The notes under the pieces: generated by a model
What the model saw: the letters and a program-made list of their open reading frames with translations, nothing else
Databases searched by the model: none
What the model was told of the DNA's origin: nothing
Assembly: GCA_963781155.1 (NCBI GenBank)
Contig: CAWAEC010000011.1
Coordinates: forward strand, 744,001-808,000
Direction: 5' to 3'
Length of the DNA stretch: 64,000 nucleotides
Origin: PALSA-693 sp963781155
Lineage (GTDB): Bacteria > Actinomycetota > Acidimicrobiia > Acidimicrobiales > Palsa-688
Shown here: one piece after another, positions 1 through 7,444 of the stretch
Layout: each line of letters starts with the position of its first letter
How positions within the stretch are numbered: position 1 is the stretch's first letter
Translations under genes and position numbers: made by a program

Positions 1-1
1 C

Positions 2-628
2 GGCGAGACGATGGCGGCCCGAACCTCGAACGCCCGGCTCGGCATCATCGGCGGCATCTCCATCCTCGGCACCACAGGCGTCGTGCGGCCCTTCTCGACC
101 GCATCGTGGCGGGCCAGCGTGGTCCAGCAGGTCGACGTGGCCGCCGCCCAGGGCTGCGACCACATCGTCCTCTCCACCGGCGGCCGCACCGACGCCGCCG
201 CCCAGCGCCTTCTCCCGGGGCTCCCGCCGGTGTGCTTCGTCGAAGTGGGCGACTTCACCGGCATCGCCCTCAGGCGTGCCGCCGGCGCTGGAATGGCCAG
301 GGCCACCTTCGTCGGAATGGCCGGCAAGATCACCAAGCTGGCGGCCGGGGTCTTGATGACCCACTACCGCCGCTCCCGGGTGGACGGGCTGCTGCTGGAG
401 GAGGTGGCCCGGTCGACCGGCGCCGGGCCCGAAGTGGTGGAGGCGGCCACCGCCACCGCCACGGCCAGGTTTTTTACCGAGACCTGCGTGACGGCCGGCC
501 GGCTGGAACCGCTGGCGGAGCTGTGCCGGCGCGCCGCCGAGGCCTGCCAGTCCTTCGTCCACCACGCCCTGACGGTCGAAGTGGTCATGGTTGACTTCGA
601 CGGGAACGCGGTCCTGGCCCGTGGATGA
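2..628 (+). CDS. cbiD: Cobalt-precorrin-5B C1-methyltransferase CbiD, C-terminal part (cut by window edge)
   Basis: The reading frame is open from the first complete codon of the window, so the 5' part of the gene lies outside. The visible part (about 208 residues) carries the family hallmark GGISILGTTGVVRPFS near its start, followed by the conserved region with GDFTGIAL and VGMAGKITKLAAG. CbiD proteins methylate C1 of cobalt-precorrin-5B with S-adenosylmethionine in corrin ring synthesis. The gene overlaps the start of cobL by a few bases, as expected for a translationally coupled cobalamin operon. It belongs to the early-cobalt branch of the pathway, in agreement with the CbiG domain two genes downstream. 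Product identity is secure; only the N-terminus is unseen. Confidence 0.93.
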   Translation, partial: GETMAARTSNARLGIIGGISILGTTGVVRPFSTASWRASVVQQVDVAAAQGCDHIVLSTGGRTDAAAQRLLPGLPPVCFVEVGDFTGIALRRAAGAGMARATFVGMAGKITKLAAGVLMTHYRRSRVDGLLLEEVARSTGAGPEVVEAATATATARFFTETCVTAGRLEPLAELCRRAAEACQSFVHHALTVEVVMVDFDGNAVLARG

Positions 629-1826
629 CGAGCCCGGGTCCATCAGCCTGGTCGGCGTGCACGGCGGGCGCGGCTTCGGCCCCGACGCCGACGCCACCCT
701 GGCCCGGGCCACCGTGCTGGTCGGCGCACCCCGACACCTGGCCGCCCTGCCGGCCGCCCTTCCGGGAACGCGGGTGGAGCTCGCCGGCCCCCTCGACCAG
801 GCCCTCGAGCACGCCCAGCGCCAGCGGGAGCGCGGCCAACACGTCTGCCTGGTGGTCTCGGGCGACCCCGGCTTTTTCGGGCTGGCCCGCCTGGCCCGAG
901 CCCGGCTCGGAACGGGCGCGGTCACGATCCACCCAGCCCCCTCGTCGGTGGCTCTGGCCTTCGCCCGAGCCGGCCTGTCCTGGGACGACGCAGTGGTGGT
1001 GTCTGCCCACGGACGGCCACTCGAGGCCGCCCTCGACGCGGTGCTGGCGCACCCCAAGGTGGCGATCCTCACGTCGCCGGACCACCCGCCCCAGACGGCC
1101 GGCCGAGCCCTCCTGGCCCGGGGCTGCCCGCCGCGAGACGTGACGGTGGCCAGCCGGCTGGCGGAACCCGACGAACGCGTGTGGTGCGGCGCGCTGGACG
1201 AGTTGGCCGCCGGCGACTTCGATCCGCTCTCCGTCGTCCTCTGCACCGTCCCCGATCCCGCACTGTCCGCCCGCCGCGACCCGGTCTGGGCCTGGGGCCT
1301 CCCCGACGACCGCTACCAGCACCGGGGCGGGATGATCACCAAGGCCGAGGTCCGGGCTGTGGCGTTGGGGAAGCTGCGCCTCCCCGCCGCCGGCGTGTTG
1401 TGGGACATCGGAGCCGGGTCGGGCTCGGTCGCCGCCGAGTGCGCTCGCCTTTCCCCCGGCCTGCGGGTGTTCGCGGTCGAGCGCCGCCCCGACGACGTGG
1501 CCCGCCTGCAAGCCAACCTGGCCGGCACCGGGGCCACGGTCGTGGCCGGCGCCGCCCCCCAGGCCCTGACCGGCTTGCCGGATCCCGACCGCATCTTCGT
1601 CGGCGGCGGCGGGCTCGATGTCCTCGACACCGCCCTGGCCAGGCTGCGCGCCGGGGGCTCGGCGGTGGCCACGTACGCGGCCGTCGACCGGGCCGCGGCG
1701 GGGGCCGCCCGGCTCGGGCATGTGGTTCAGGTCGCCATCAGCCGCGGGGTACCGGTCGGCAGTGAGGGATCGCTGCGCCTGCAGGCCGACAACCCGGTGT
1801 TCGTCTGCTGGGGGCCGCAGGAGTGA
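621..1826 (+). CDS. cobL: Precorrin-6Y C5,15-methyltransferase (decarboxylating), CbiE-CbiT fusion
   Basis: Two-domain CobL-type protein of about 401 residues. The N-terminal CbiE-like tetrapyrrole methylase domain (roughly 1-200) has the motif VVSGDPGFFGLA. The C-terminal CbiT-like domain (roughly 230-401) begins with GGMITKAEVRAVALGKLRL and has the SAM-binding loop DIGAGSGSVAAE near residue 263. The enzyme methylates C5 and C15 of precorrin-6B and removes the C12 acetate carboxyl. I chose GTG at 621, which overlaps the cbiD stop by 8 bases and starts about ten residues before the first beta strand. An in-frame ATG at 591 would add ten residues that look unconserved. The next gene starts five bases after the stop. 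Confidence 0.92.
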   Translation: MDDEPGSISLVGVHGGRGFGPDADATLARATVLVGAPRHLAALPAALPGTRVELAGPLDQALEHAQRQRERGQHVCLVVSGDPGFFGLARLARARLGTGAVTIHPAPSSVALAFARAGLSWDDAVVVSAHGRPLEAALDAVLAHPKVAILTSPDHPPQTAGRALLARGCPPRDVTVASRLAEPDERVWCGALDELAAGDFDPLSVVLCTVPDPALSARRDPVWAWGLPDDRYQHRGGMITKAEVRAVALGKLRLPAAGVLWDIGAGSGSVAAECARLSPGLRVFAVERRPDDVARLQANLAGTGATVVAGAAPQALTGLPDPDRIFVGGGGLDVLDTALARLRAGGSAVATYAAVDRAAAGAARLGHVVQVAISRGVPVGSEGSLRLQADNPVFVCWGPQE

Positions 1827-1830
1827 GCCG

Positions 1831-3555
1831 GTGAGCCAGGCGACTTCGGGCCGGGTGCTGTGCTGCTCGGTCACGGCCGCCGGGGCGGCCATCGCCCGGC
1901 GCCTGCCGTTCGAGCACCAGGCCGGCCGCCTGGCCGAAACCGTCCGGGCCGAGTGGAGCTCGCTCGACGGGCTGGTCGTGATCGGGGCGGTGGGCATGGC
2001 GGTGCGGATCGTGGCGGCGCTCCTTTCCGACAAGCAGACGGATCCCGCCGTCGTCTGCGTCGACGAGCAAGCCCGCTTCGTGGTCGCAGTCTGCGGTGGC
2101 CACCAGGGCGGGGCGAACGACCTGGCCCGCCAGGTGGCGACGCTTGTGGGAGCCGAGCCAGTCCTGACCACCGCCACCGACGCCGCCGGCCAACCCGGCA
2201 TGGACGACCTGCCCGGTTTCGAGGCGCACGGCGACGTTGCCGGCGTCACCCGACGCTGGCTGGACGGCGCCCCTCCGGACGTCCGGGTCGACCCATCCCT
2301 GGCCGACTGGCCCCTTCCGCCTGTCCTGCGGGACCTGCGGCCCGGACCGGGCAGCGGTGTGATCACTGTGACCGATGCGATCCTGCCCGCGGGGCCGGGT
2401 CAGGTGCTCCTCCGGCCTCGCTGCCTGGTCATTGGCGTCGGGGCCAGTACCGGCGCGGATGCGGAGGCGCTGGCGGCGCTCGTTGAGACCACCCTGGGTG
2501 AAGCGGGCCTGGACGGCGCGGCGGTCGGGGAGGTGGCCACGTTGGATCGCAAGGCAACGGAGCCGGCCGTGGTGGCGGTAGGGGCTGGCCGGGGCGTCGG
2601 GCTGCGTACGTTTACTGCCGGCGCGCTTGCCGGGGTGGTCGCCGCCGGCCGGGTGCCGCATCCGAGCCGGGTGGTCGAAGCTGCGGTCGGAACGGCCTCG
2701 GTGGCCGAAGCGGCGGCGTTGTTGGCAGCCGGTCCCGGCGCCACCCTGGTCGCCGGCAAGCAGGTGAGCGCCACACGGGACGCCACCGTCGCCGTGGCCC
2801 GGCGGGCCCGCCCAACGGGTCACCTGGCGGTCGTGGGAGTGGGACCGGGCGACGCTTCCTCGCGCACGCCGGCCGCGGCCGCAGCCGTGCGCCACGCCGA
2901 CGTCGTCATCGGGTACGGGGCGTACGTCGATGCGGTGGCCGACCTGTTGCACCGCAGCCAGGTGGTCGTGCGGTCCCCCATCGGTGCGGAGACCGAGCGG
3001 TGCCGCGACGGTCTGGCGCGGGCCGCCGGCGGTGCGCACGTGGCCCTCGTCTGTTCGGGCGACGCGGGCGTGTACGGCCTGGCCTCCCTGGTCTGCCAGC
3101 TGGCCCCGGGCTTCGGTGATCCACCTCTGTCGGTGATCGCCGGCGTAACGGCGGCCCAAAGCGGCGCCGCCGTTCTCGGGGCCCCGCTCGGCCACGACCA
3201 CGCCGCCATCTCGCTGTCGGACCTGCTGACCCCGTGGGAGGTCATCGTGCAACGGCTCGAAGCGGCGGCAGCGGGCGACTTCGTCGTGTCGTTGTACAAC
3301 CCGCGCTCGTCGCGGCGACCGGACCAGCTCGCCGCGGCGCTCACGGTCATCGGCGCTCACCGGCCGGGCGACACTCCTGCCGCGGTGCTCACCGACATCG
3401 GCCGGCCGGGGCAGCGCGTGGTGCGAACCACGATCTCGGGCCTGGAGCCGGCCGACGTCGGTATGCGCTCCCTGGTGATCGTGGGGGCCACAGCAACCCG
3501 CTGGATCGGCGACCGGATGGTGACGCCGCGGGGGTACCGGAGCGTGCCGTCGTGA
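1831..3555 (+). CDS. cbiG-cobJ: CbiG-CobJ fusion: cobalt-precorrin-5A hydrolase / precorrin-3B C17-methyltransferase
   Basis: Single protein of about 574 residues joining two corrin enzymes. Residues about 1-325 are CbiG: an N-terminal domain, the central block with VDEQARFVVAVCGGHQGGAN, and a C-terminal domain starting LVIGVGASTGAD and including the LDRKATEPAV segment. Residues about 330-574 are CobJ, a SAM-dependent tetrapyrrole methylase: HLAVVGVGPGD, the motif CSGDAGVYGLASL, then ISLSDLLTPW and VVSLYNPRSSRRPDQL. CobJ methylates C17 and contracts the ring; CbiG opens the resulting delta-lactone, so the fusion couples consecutive steps. The GTG start at 1831 follows the cobL stop directly. 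Longer upstream extensions of the frame overlap cobL and look like noise. Confidence 0.92.
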   Translation: MSQATSGRVLCCSVTAAGAAIARRLPFEHQAGRLAETVRAEWSSLDGLVVIGAVGMAVRIVAALLSDKQTDPAVVCVDEQARFVVAVCGGHQGGANDLARQVATLVGAEPVLTTATDAAGQPGMDDLPGFEAHGDVAGVTRRWLDGAPPDVRVDPSLADWPLPPVLRDLRPGPGSGVITVTDAILPAGPGQVLLRPRCLVIGVGASTGADAEALAALVETTLGEAGLDGAAVGEVATLDRKATEPAVVAVGAGRGVGLRTFTAGALAGVVAAGRVPHPSRVVEAAVGTASVAEAAALLAAGPGATLVAGKQVSATRDATVAVARRARPTGHLAVVGVGPGDASSRTPAAAAAVRHADVVIGYGAYVDAVADLLHRSQVVVRSPIGAETERCRDGLARAAGGAHVALVCSGDAGVYGLASLVCQLAPGFGDPPLSVIAGVTAAQSGAAVLGAPLGHDHAAISLSDLLTPWEVIVQRLEAAAAGDFVVSLYNPRSSRRPDQLAAALTVIGAHRPGDTPAAVLTDIGRPGQRVVRTTISGLEPADVGMRSLVIVGATATRWIGDRMVTPRGYRSVPS

Positions 3556-3589
3556 CGGGCGATCGCATGGTGAACGCCCTGGAGCTGCG

Positions 3590-3826
3590 GTGGTGAATGG
3601 TCTGACCATCACGATCGATTCCACGTGCACGGCCTGCGGAGCTTGCCTGGTGACGTGCCCGACGGCGGCATTGGCCCCGGCGCCCCGGCGGCCGGCCGTT
3701 GAGGAGGGGCGGTGTACCGGCTGCCTGGCATGCGTGGAGGTGTGCCCGGTGGACGCCATCGCCATCGCCGTCGCCTTCGGTGAGCCGGCGGCCGGGGGCG
3801 GGGGGTCGGCGCTGCGAGCCCGGTGA
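3590..3826 (+). CDS. Small 2[4Fe-4S] ferredoxin
   Basis: Protein of 78 residues with two classic clusters: CTACGACLVTCP (Cys 14, 17, 20, 24) and CTGCLACVEVCP (Cys 43, 46, 49, 53), each Cx2Cx2CxxxCP. This is the bacterial 8Fe-8S electron carrier fold. The start is GTG 3590 (a second GTG follows at 3593), about 35 bases after cbiG-cobJ and preceded by GGAG. Its place in the corrin operon suggests that it supplies electrons to a reductive step of cobalamin synthesis, or to the heme monooxygenase-like protein encoded next. Neither role is demonstrated by sequence. The last 15 residues are a Gly/Ala-rich tail. Confidence 0.85.
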   Translation: MVNGLTITIDSTCTACGACLVTCPTAALAPAPRRPAVEEGRCTGCLACVEVCPVDAIAIAVAFGEPAAGGGGSALRAR

Positions 3827-3904
3827 TTGTGGGGGGCGAGCCCCTCTGTACCCGCGGGAGCAGAGGTCGCACACCGGCCGGGGCCTGCGAGCGCCCCAGT
3901 TTGG

Positions 3905-3955
3905 CCCACGACGAGTTCCGGCCCACGACGAGTTCCGGCCCACGACGAGTTCCGG
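3905..3955. repeat. Tandem 17-bp repeat, three perfect copies
   Basis: Three identical 17-bp units (CCCACGACGAGTTCCGG) at 3905-3921, 3922-3938 and 3939-3955, with a degenerate fourth start after them. They lie in the gap between the ferredoxin gene and the MhuD-like gene. On the other strand the unit contains CGTGGGCCGG, the same core as the 31-bp minisatellite at 41236-41451. Confidence 0.9.
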
Positions 3956-3991
3956 CCAACGACGGGGCGGGCGTACTGCGAGGATGGTGGC

Positions 3992-4315
3992 ATGACCATC
4001 GTGCGCATCAACGCCATTCAGGTTGGTGAGGACAGAGGCGAAGAACTGGCCCGGCGCTTCGCAGCCCGCGCCGGCGCCGTCGACCACGCGGCCGGCTTCG
4101 AAGGCTTCGAGTTGCTGCGGCCGACCGACGGTCGCGACACCTGGCTCGTCGTGACCCGCTGGCGGGACCAGCAGTCGTTCGAGAACTGGGTGGCGTCGCC
4201 CGCCTTCGCACATGGCCACCGGGGCGCCACGGGATCGCCGGATGCCCCACCGGTCGCCAGCCATAGCGAACTGTGGTCGTACGACATCGTGGACTTGAGT
4301 GGCCCATCCGGCTGA
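3992..4315 (+). CDS. Antibiotic-biosynthesis-monooxygenase fold protein, MhuD/IsdG-like heme-degrading monooxygenase
   Basis: Protein of 107 residues in the ABM dimeric alpha+beta barrel family. It resembles mycobacterial MhuD through its start (VRINAIQV), the GFEGFELLRP block and the VVTRWRDQQSFENWV block. The two residues that shape the distal heme pocket in MhuD and IsdG are present at the same numbers, Asn7 and Trp66. A histidine (His74 or His76) falls where the heme-ligating His75 is expected, with a two-residue shortening of that loop. Such enzymes open the heme ring and release iron. The ATG at 3992 was chosen because the family begins there; the upstream extension of the frame runs through the 17-bp repeat. 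Function is inferred from these residues and from the tetrapyrrole neighbourhood. Confidence 0.78.
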   Translation: MTIVRINAIQVGEDRGEELARRFAARAGAVDHAAGFEGFELLRPTDGRDTWLVVTRWRDQQSFENWVASPAFAHGHRGATGSPDAPPVASHSELWSYDIVDLSGPSG

Positions 4316-4361
4316 TCCCGCCCGGCAACCGGAAGGTCACGGGCCCACGGCCCCCCTTCGA

Positions 4362-5057
4362 GTGACCGACCAGCCGCAGGGCGCCGCGGCCGCCACCGCG
4401 CCGGCAGCCCCCGCAGCTCCGTCAGTCCCCACAGCGCCCGTGGTGTCCTCGATCGAGGCCGAGTCCTACCGGATCCTGGCCCAAATGGTCGACCTGTCCG
4501 TCTGGCCGGCCGTCGCCCGGCAGGTCGTGGCCAGGATGATCCACGCCACGGCCGATGAGTCGTTCGCCGAGTCAACCCGGATCGGAGCGGGCGCGGTGGA
4601 CGCGGCCGTCGCGGCTCTGCGTACCGGGGTGACCGTGGTCTGCGACAGCCGCATGGTGGTGGCCGGCATTCCGGCCGTGACCACCGCAATGTGCTTTTTG
4701 AACCAGGTGCCAACAGCACCACCGGGCGGGACCCGGGCCGCGGCGGCGATCGAGCTGGCGGCAGAAACGTTTCCGCACCATGCCCTGTGGGTGATCGGCA
4801 ACGCCCCCACCGCCTTGACCCGGCTGCTGGAGCTGCACGCGACCGGCGTGGTGCAGCCTGCGGCTGTGGTCGGCCTGCCCGTTGGCTACGTCGGGGCGGC
4901 GGAGGCCAAGGCGGCGCTGTGGCGTTCCTCTCTGCAGCCGGTGGCGATCACCAACGTGGGCCGACGGGGTGGGAGCCCGGTGGCGGCGGCGGCGGTCAAC
5001 GCCATGGTCGCCCTGGCTGCGGCACCGGCGCCGGCGTCCGCGGGCCGCCGCGGTTAG
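4362..5057 (+). CDS. cobH: Precorrin-8X methylmutase
   Basis: CobH/CbiC family, about 231 residues. The enzyme moves the C11 methyl group to C12, giving hydrogenobyrinate (or the cobalt form). The core begins at IEAESYRILAQMVDLS. The conserved histidine used as general acid is in ARMIHATADESF, followed by TVVCDSRMVVAGI and the end block VVGLPVGYVGAAEAKAAL and TNVGRRGGSPVAAAAVNA. I chose GTG 4362; GTG 4299 is in frame and would overlap the preceding gene by 17 bases, and neither has a good ribosome site. The N-terminal 30 residues are a low-complexity Ala/Pro stretch. This is the last corrin gene visible in the operon. Confidence 0.9.
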   Translation: MTDQPQGAAAATAPAAPAAPSVPTAPVVSSIEAESYRILAQMVDLSVWPAVARQVVARMIHATADESFAESTRIGAGAVDAAVAALRTGVTVVCDSRMVVAGIPAVTTAMCFLNQVPTAPPGGTRAAAAIELAAETFPHHALWVIGNAPTALTRLLELHATGVVQPAAVVGLPVGYVGAAEAKAALWRSSLQPVAITNVGRRGGSPVAAAAVNAMVALAAAPAPASAGRRG

Positions 5058-5078
5058 CGGCCGCGGGTAGCCGGACTC

Positions 5079-5166
5079 GACTTTTGGACCGTCCTGCCAC
5101 CTCTGGACCCGAAAACCAGACGTCATGTTCTTTTCGGTCCGGAAGTGAGGTGAGGATCCAAAAGTC
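5079..5166. repeat. Long imperfect inverted repeat between convergent genes (possible bidirectional terminator)
   Basis: Arms of about 36 bases, 5079-5114 and 5131-5166, are imperfect reverse complements around a 16-base centre. The outer ends (GACTTTTGGA) and the inner ends (CGAAAA with TTTTCG) pair exactly and the middle is mismatched. It lies between the convergent cobH and rluD stops. It could end transcription from both sides, or be a small palindromic element. Confidence 0.75.
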
Positions 5167-5182
5167 CCCCTCGATCCTGGTC

Positions 5183-6190
5183 CTACCGCACTGCCTCGTC
5201 GCCGGCCTCCCTCAGCACCCCGGCGAGGTCGTCTGGCAGCCGCGAGGAGAAGGACAACCGCTCGCCCGTTGTCGGGTGATCGAACGCCAGGACTGCGGCG
5301 TGTAGGAACGGCCGCCCGCGCGGCAGCGGCTCCCAGCCTTCGAGGGCGCCCCGCCCGTAGCGATCATCCCCGACGACCGGATGGCCGATGGAGGCCAGGT
5401 GAACCCGGATCTGATGGGTGCGCCCCGTTTCCAGCTGGCAGCGCAACAGGGTGACGGGCCGGGGTCGGTCGTATCTGGCCTCGACCTGGTACCGGGTACG
5501 AGCCGGGCGGCCGCCGGCCTGGACCCGGAACCGGGTGGGATCTCGCTGGTCCCGCCCCAGCGGGGCCTCGATGAGGCCGGCGTCGGCCTCGACAGTGCCG
5601 GCCACCAGCGTCAGATACTCCCGGCCGACCTCGCGAGCCGCCAGCTGGCGGGTCAGGGACGCCCGCGCCAGCGGTGTGCGAGCCACCATGAGCAGCCCGG
5701 ACGTGCCCTTGTCGAGGCGGTGCACGATGCCCGGCCGGTTGCGCTCGCTGGCCGCGTTCGAGGCCTCCGCCAGGACCTCGAGCTCAGGAAACCGGGCCAT
5801 CAGGCCCTGGACCAGGGTGCGGGCAGGATGGCCGGCACCGGGGTGCACCACCAGTCCGGCCGGCTTGTCCACGACGATCACCTGCTCGTCGCTCCAGACC
5901 ACCGGCACGACGGCGTCCCGGTCGGCCGGCGAACCAGGCGAGGCGAGCGGGTCGGGCGTCGACACAAGCCCCACCAACGACACCCGCTCCCCGGCCCGGA
6001 CCCGCCGCGAGCGCGACCCGGCGGGCCGTCCGTCGATGCCGACCCGGCCGCTGTCGATCACGTCGGACACCTCCCGCCTGCTCAAGCCGGTCAGCAGCGC
6101 CAACGCCCGATCGAGCCGCTCGCCGTCCAGGGCCTGCGGCAGGGTCCAGTGATCAGTCGCCCGGGGTTGAGGAGCCTGAGGACTTGCCAT
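5183..6190 (-). CDS. rluD: 23S rRNA pseudouridine synthase, RluD family
   Basis: Protein of 335 residues. An N-terminal S4 RNA-binding domain (LDRALALLTGLSRREVSDVI) is followed by the RluA-type catalytic domain with DKPAGLVVHPGAGH and the active-site motif HRLDKGTSGLL, whose Asp160 attacks the uridine. Near the C-terminus are LETGRTHQIRVHL and HPVVGDDRYG. RluD modifies helix 69 uridines in large-subunit RNA. I chose the ATG at 6190, with GAAGG just upstream; this start lies inside the end of lspA (38-base overlap). The lspA-rluD order is standard in Actinobacteria and Firmicutes. Confidence 0.93.
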   Translation of the reverse strand: MASPQAPQPRATDHWTLPQALDGERLDRALALLTGLSRREVSDVIDSGRVGIDGRPAGSRSRRVRAGERVSLVGLVSTPDPLASPGSPADRDAVVPVVWSDEQVIVVDKPAGLVVHPGAGHPARTLVQGLMARFPELEVLAEASNAASERNRPGIVHRLDKGTSGLLMVARTPLARASLTRQLAAREVGREYLTLVAGTVEADAGLIEAPLGRDQRDPTRFRVQAGGRPARTRYQVEARYDRPRPVTLLRCQLETGRTHQIRVHLASIGHPVVGDDRYGRGALEGWEPLPRGRPFLHAAVLAFDHPTTGERLSFSSRLPDDLAGVLREAGDEAVR

Positions 6191-6803
6191 GGGGACCTTC
6201 GGCGCCGGCGCTGGAGGGTTCGCCGGGCGAGGCGGAGTTGGCCGGAGCGGAAGGAGACAGCGAGCCGCCTCCGAAGACAACCGACAGCACCAGCACGATC
6301 ACCCCCACCACGATCGCGGCATCCGCCACATTGAACACCGGCCACCACTCCCGGTCGCCCACCCGGAGCGCGTCAATGAAGTCGATCACCGCACCGTGGT
6401 GATGCCGGAAGAGCCGGTCACCCAGGTTGCCCGCCGCCCCGCCCAGCAACAGACCCAGCCCCACCGCCACCGGCACCGAGGCGGCCCGGCTGGCACGCCG
6501 GCTGAACACCAGCAGCCAGGCGACCAGAACCACCACGATCGCCTCGACGACCGGGGTGACACCACGCCCCAAACTGAACGCCGCCCCGCTGTTGAAGGTC
6601 AGTGACAGCCACAGGGGCCCGAGCAGGTGGCGGCCGCCCGGAGCGGGCGGGACGTGGTGCAATGCCCACGTTTTGCTGACCTGATCCACGATCACGACCA
6701 GGATCGCCACGCCGGCAATGAGCAGCGCGCGGGCGCGGGGCGCGGACTGGGGCCGGCCGCTCAGCGTCGTGACGACAACCCGCCGCTCTTGCAGGCTACG
6801 CAC
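6153..6803 (-). CDS. lspA: Lipoprotein signal peptidase (signal peptidase II)
   Basis: Integral membrane aspartic protease, about 216 residues, that removes the signal peptide of prolipoproteins after lipidation. Conserved pieces: VDQVSKTWA after the first membrane helix, TFNSGAAFSLG, GGAAGNLGDRLFR with the first catalytic Asp, GAVIDFID, and FNVADAAI with the second catalytic Asp. Four hydrophobic segments are visible. The C-terminal 40 residues are a soluble Ser/Pro/Gly tail. The start is uncertain. GTG 6803 puts AGGCGG just upstream and overlaps the preceding DksA-like gene by 43 bases; ATG 6857 is the alternative. It runs with rluD downstream. Confidence 0.9.
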   Translation of the reverse strand: MRSLQERRVVVTTLSGRPQSAPRARALLIAGVAILVVIVDQVSKTWALHHVPPAPGGRHLLGPLWLSLTFNSGAAFSLGRGVTPVVEAIVVVLVAWLLVFSRRASRAASVPVAVGLGLLLGGAAGNLGDRLFRHHHGAVIDFIDALRVGDREWWPVFNVADAAIVVGVIVLVLSVVFGGGSLSPSAPANSASPGEPSSAGAEGPHGKSSGSSTPGD

Positions 6804-7321
6804 AGGGCCGCCTGCGGCAGGGCCTGAAGGCGAGCATCGGGGATGCGCTCGCCGCATTGTTCGCAGAACCCGTACGTTCCTGATTCGATCTTGGCCAGCG
6901 CCCGGTCGATCTCCGTCGCCGCCGCCCGGGCCTGGGCCGACAGGACGAGGTCCAGCTCCCGGTCGACGTTCGACGTGCCTCCTTCGCCGCCTTCCTCGTC
7001 GAACTGCACGTCTCCGGGTTCATGCTCAAGGGCGAGCGAGTCGGCTTGCGCCTTGAGCGTCTCGGCGGAGCGGATGTAGTTCGTCCGTTCGTCGAGCAGA
7101 AGCTGGCGTTGACCCGCGAGGAACTCCGCCCGGTCGCCGCCGGGTTGGGCCTCGGTAGCAGGGCCGGCCTTGGGTGTCGCCTTCTCGTGCTTCGGGGCTG
7201 CCTTGCCCGTCCCCGATCGAGCGGCCTTGGCCGGTGCGGCCGTCGACGTCGCCTTGGACGTCTTGCCCGATGACTTGGCGGGGCTCTCGGAGGTGGAGGA
7301 GGTCGTAGATTTTCTCGCCAT
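6761..7321 (-). CDS. DksA/TraR-type C4 zinc finger protein with Lys/Ala-rich N-terminal tail
   Basis: Protein of 186 residues. The last third is a DksA/TraR domain: a helical segment rich in Ala and Glu (DLVLSAQARAAATEIDRALA) followed by a four-cysteine finger with CEQC and CVAC. The first 60 residues are Ser, Thr, Lys and Ala only (KSTTSS, KAAPKHEKATPK) and resemble the histone-like tails on some actinobacterial regulators. The ATG at 7321 has AGGA a few bases upstream; farther upstream codons would overlap ileS. The family binds RNA polymerase, though the target of this member is not shown. A TAGCGT at 7370-7365 (minus strand) is a candidate -10 box. Confidence 0.85.
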   Translation of the reverse strand: MARKSTTSSTSESPAKSSGKTSKATSTAAPAKAARSGTGKAAPKHEKATPKAGPATEAQPGGDRAEFLAGQRQLLLDERTNYIRSAETLKAQADSLALEHEPGDVQFDEEGGEGGTSNVDRELDLVLSAQARAAATEIDRALAKIESGTYGFCEQCGERIPDARLQALPQAALCVACKSGGLSSRR

Positions 7322-7432
7322 ATCGTCCTGCCTTGCGGCGGTCGTGGTGCCCGAGGAGCCAGGAACGCTACCACGGGCACTCTGCAGTGTGGTCAGCCGT
7401 GAAACGCCGTCAGGGTGCGCCTTGTTCCCTCG

Positions 7433-7438
7433 TATCGT
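7433..7438 (+). promoter_or_regulatory. Candidate -10 box for leaderless ileS transcript
   Basis: TATCGT ends exactly six bases before the ileS ATG at 7445, so a standard start of transcription would fall on the A of the ATG. There is no good ribosome site, which supports leaderless translation, common in Actinobacteria. No clear -35 is visible. Confidence 0.5.
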
Positions 7439-7444
7439 GGTGGG

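Noticed and set aside
3827..3991. Longer N-terminus for the MhuD-like protein
   Set aside because: It would translate the 17-bp repeats; family members start at the ATG used here with Asn7 in register.
7322..7444. Possible T-box riboswitch before ileS (AGGGTG near 7412)
   Set aside because: The gap is only about 120 bases, lacks a full T-box core and a visible specifier stem, and the -10 box suggests the mRNA starts at the ATG.
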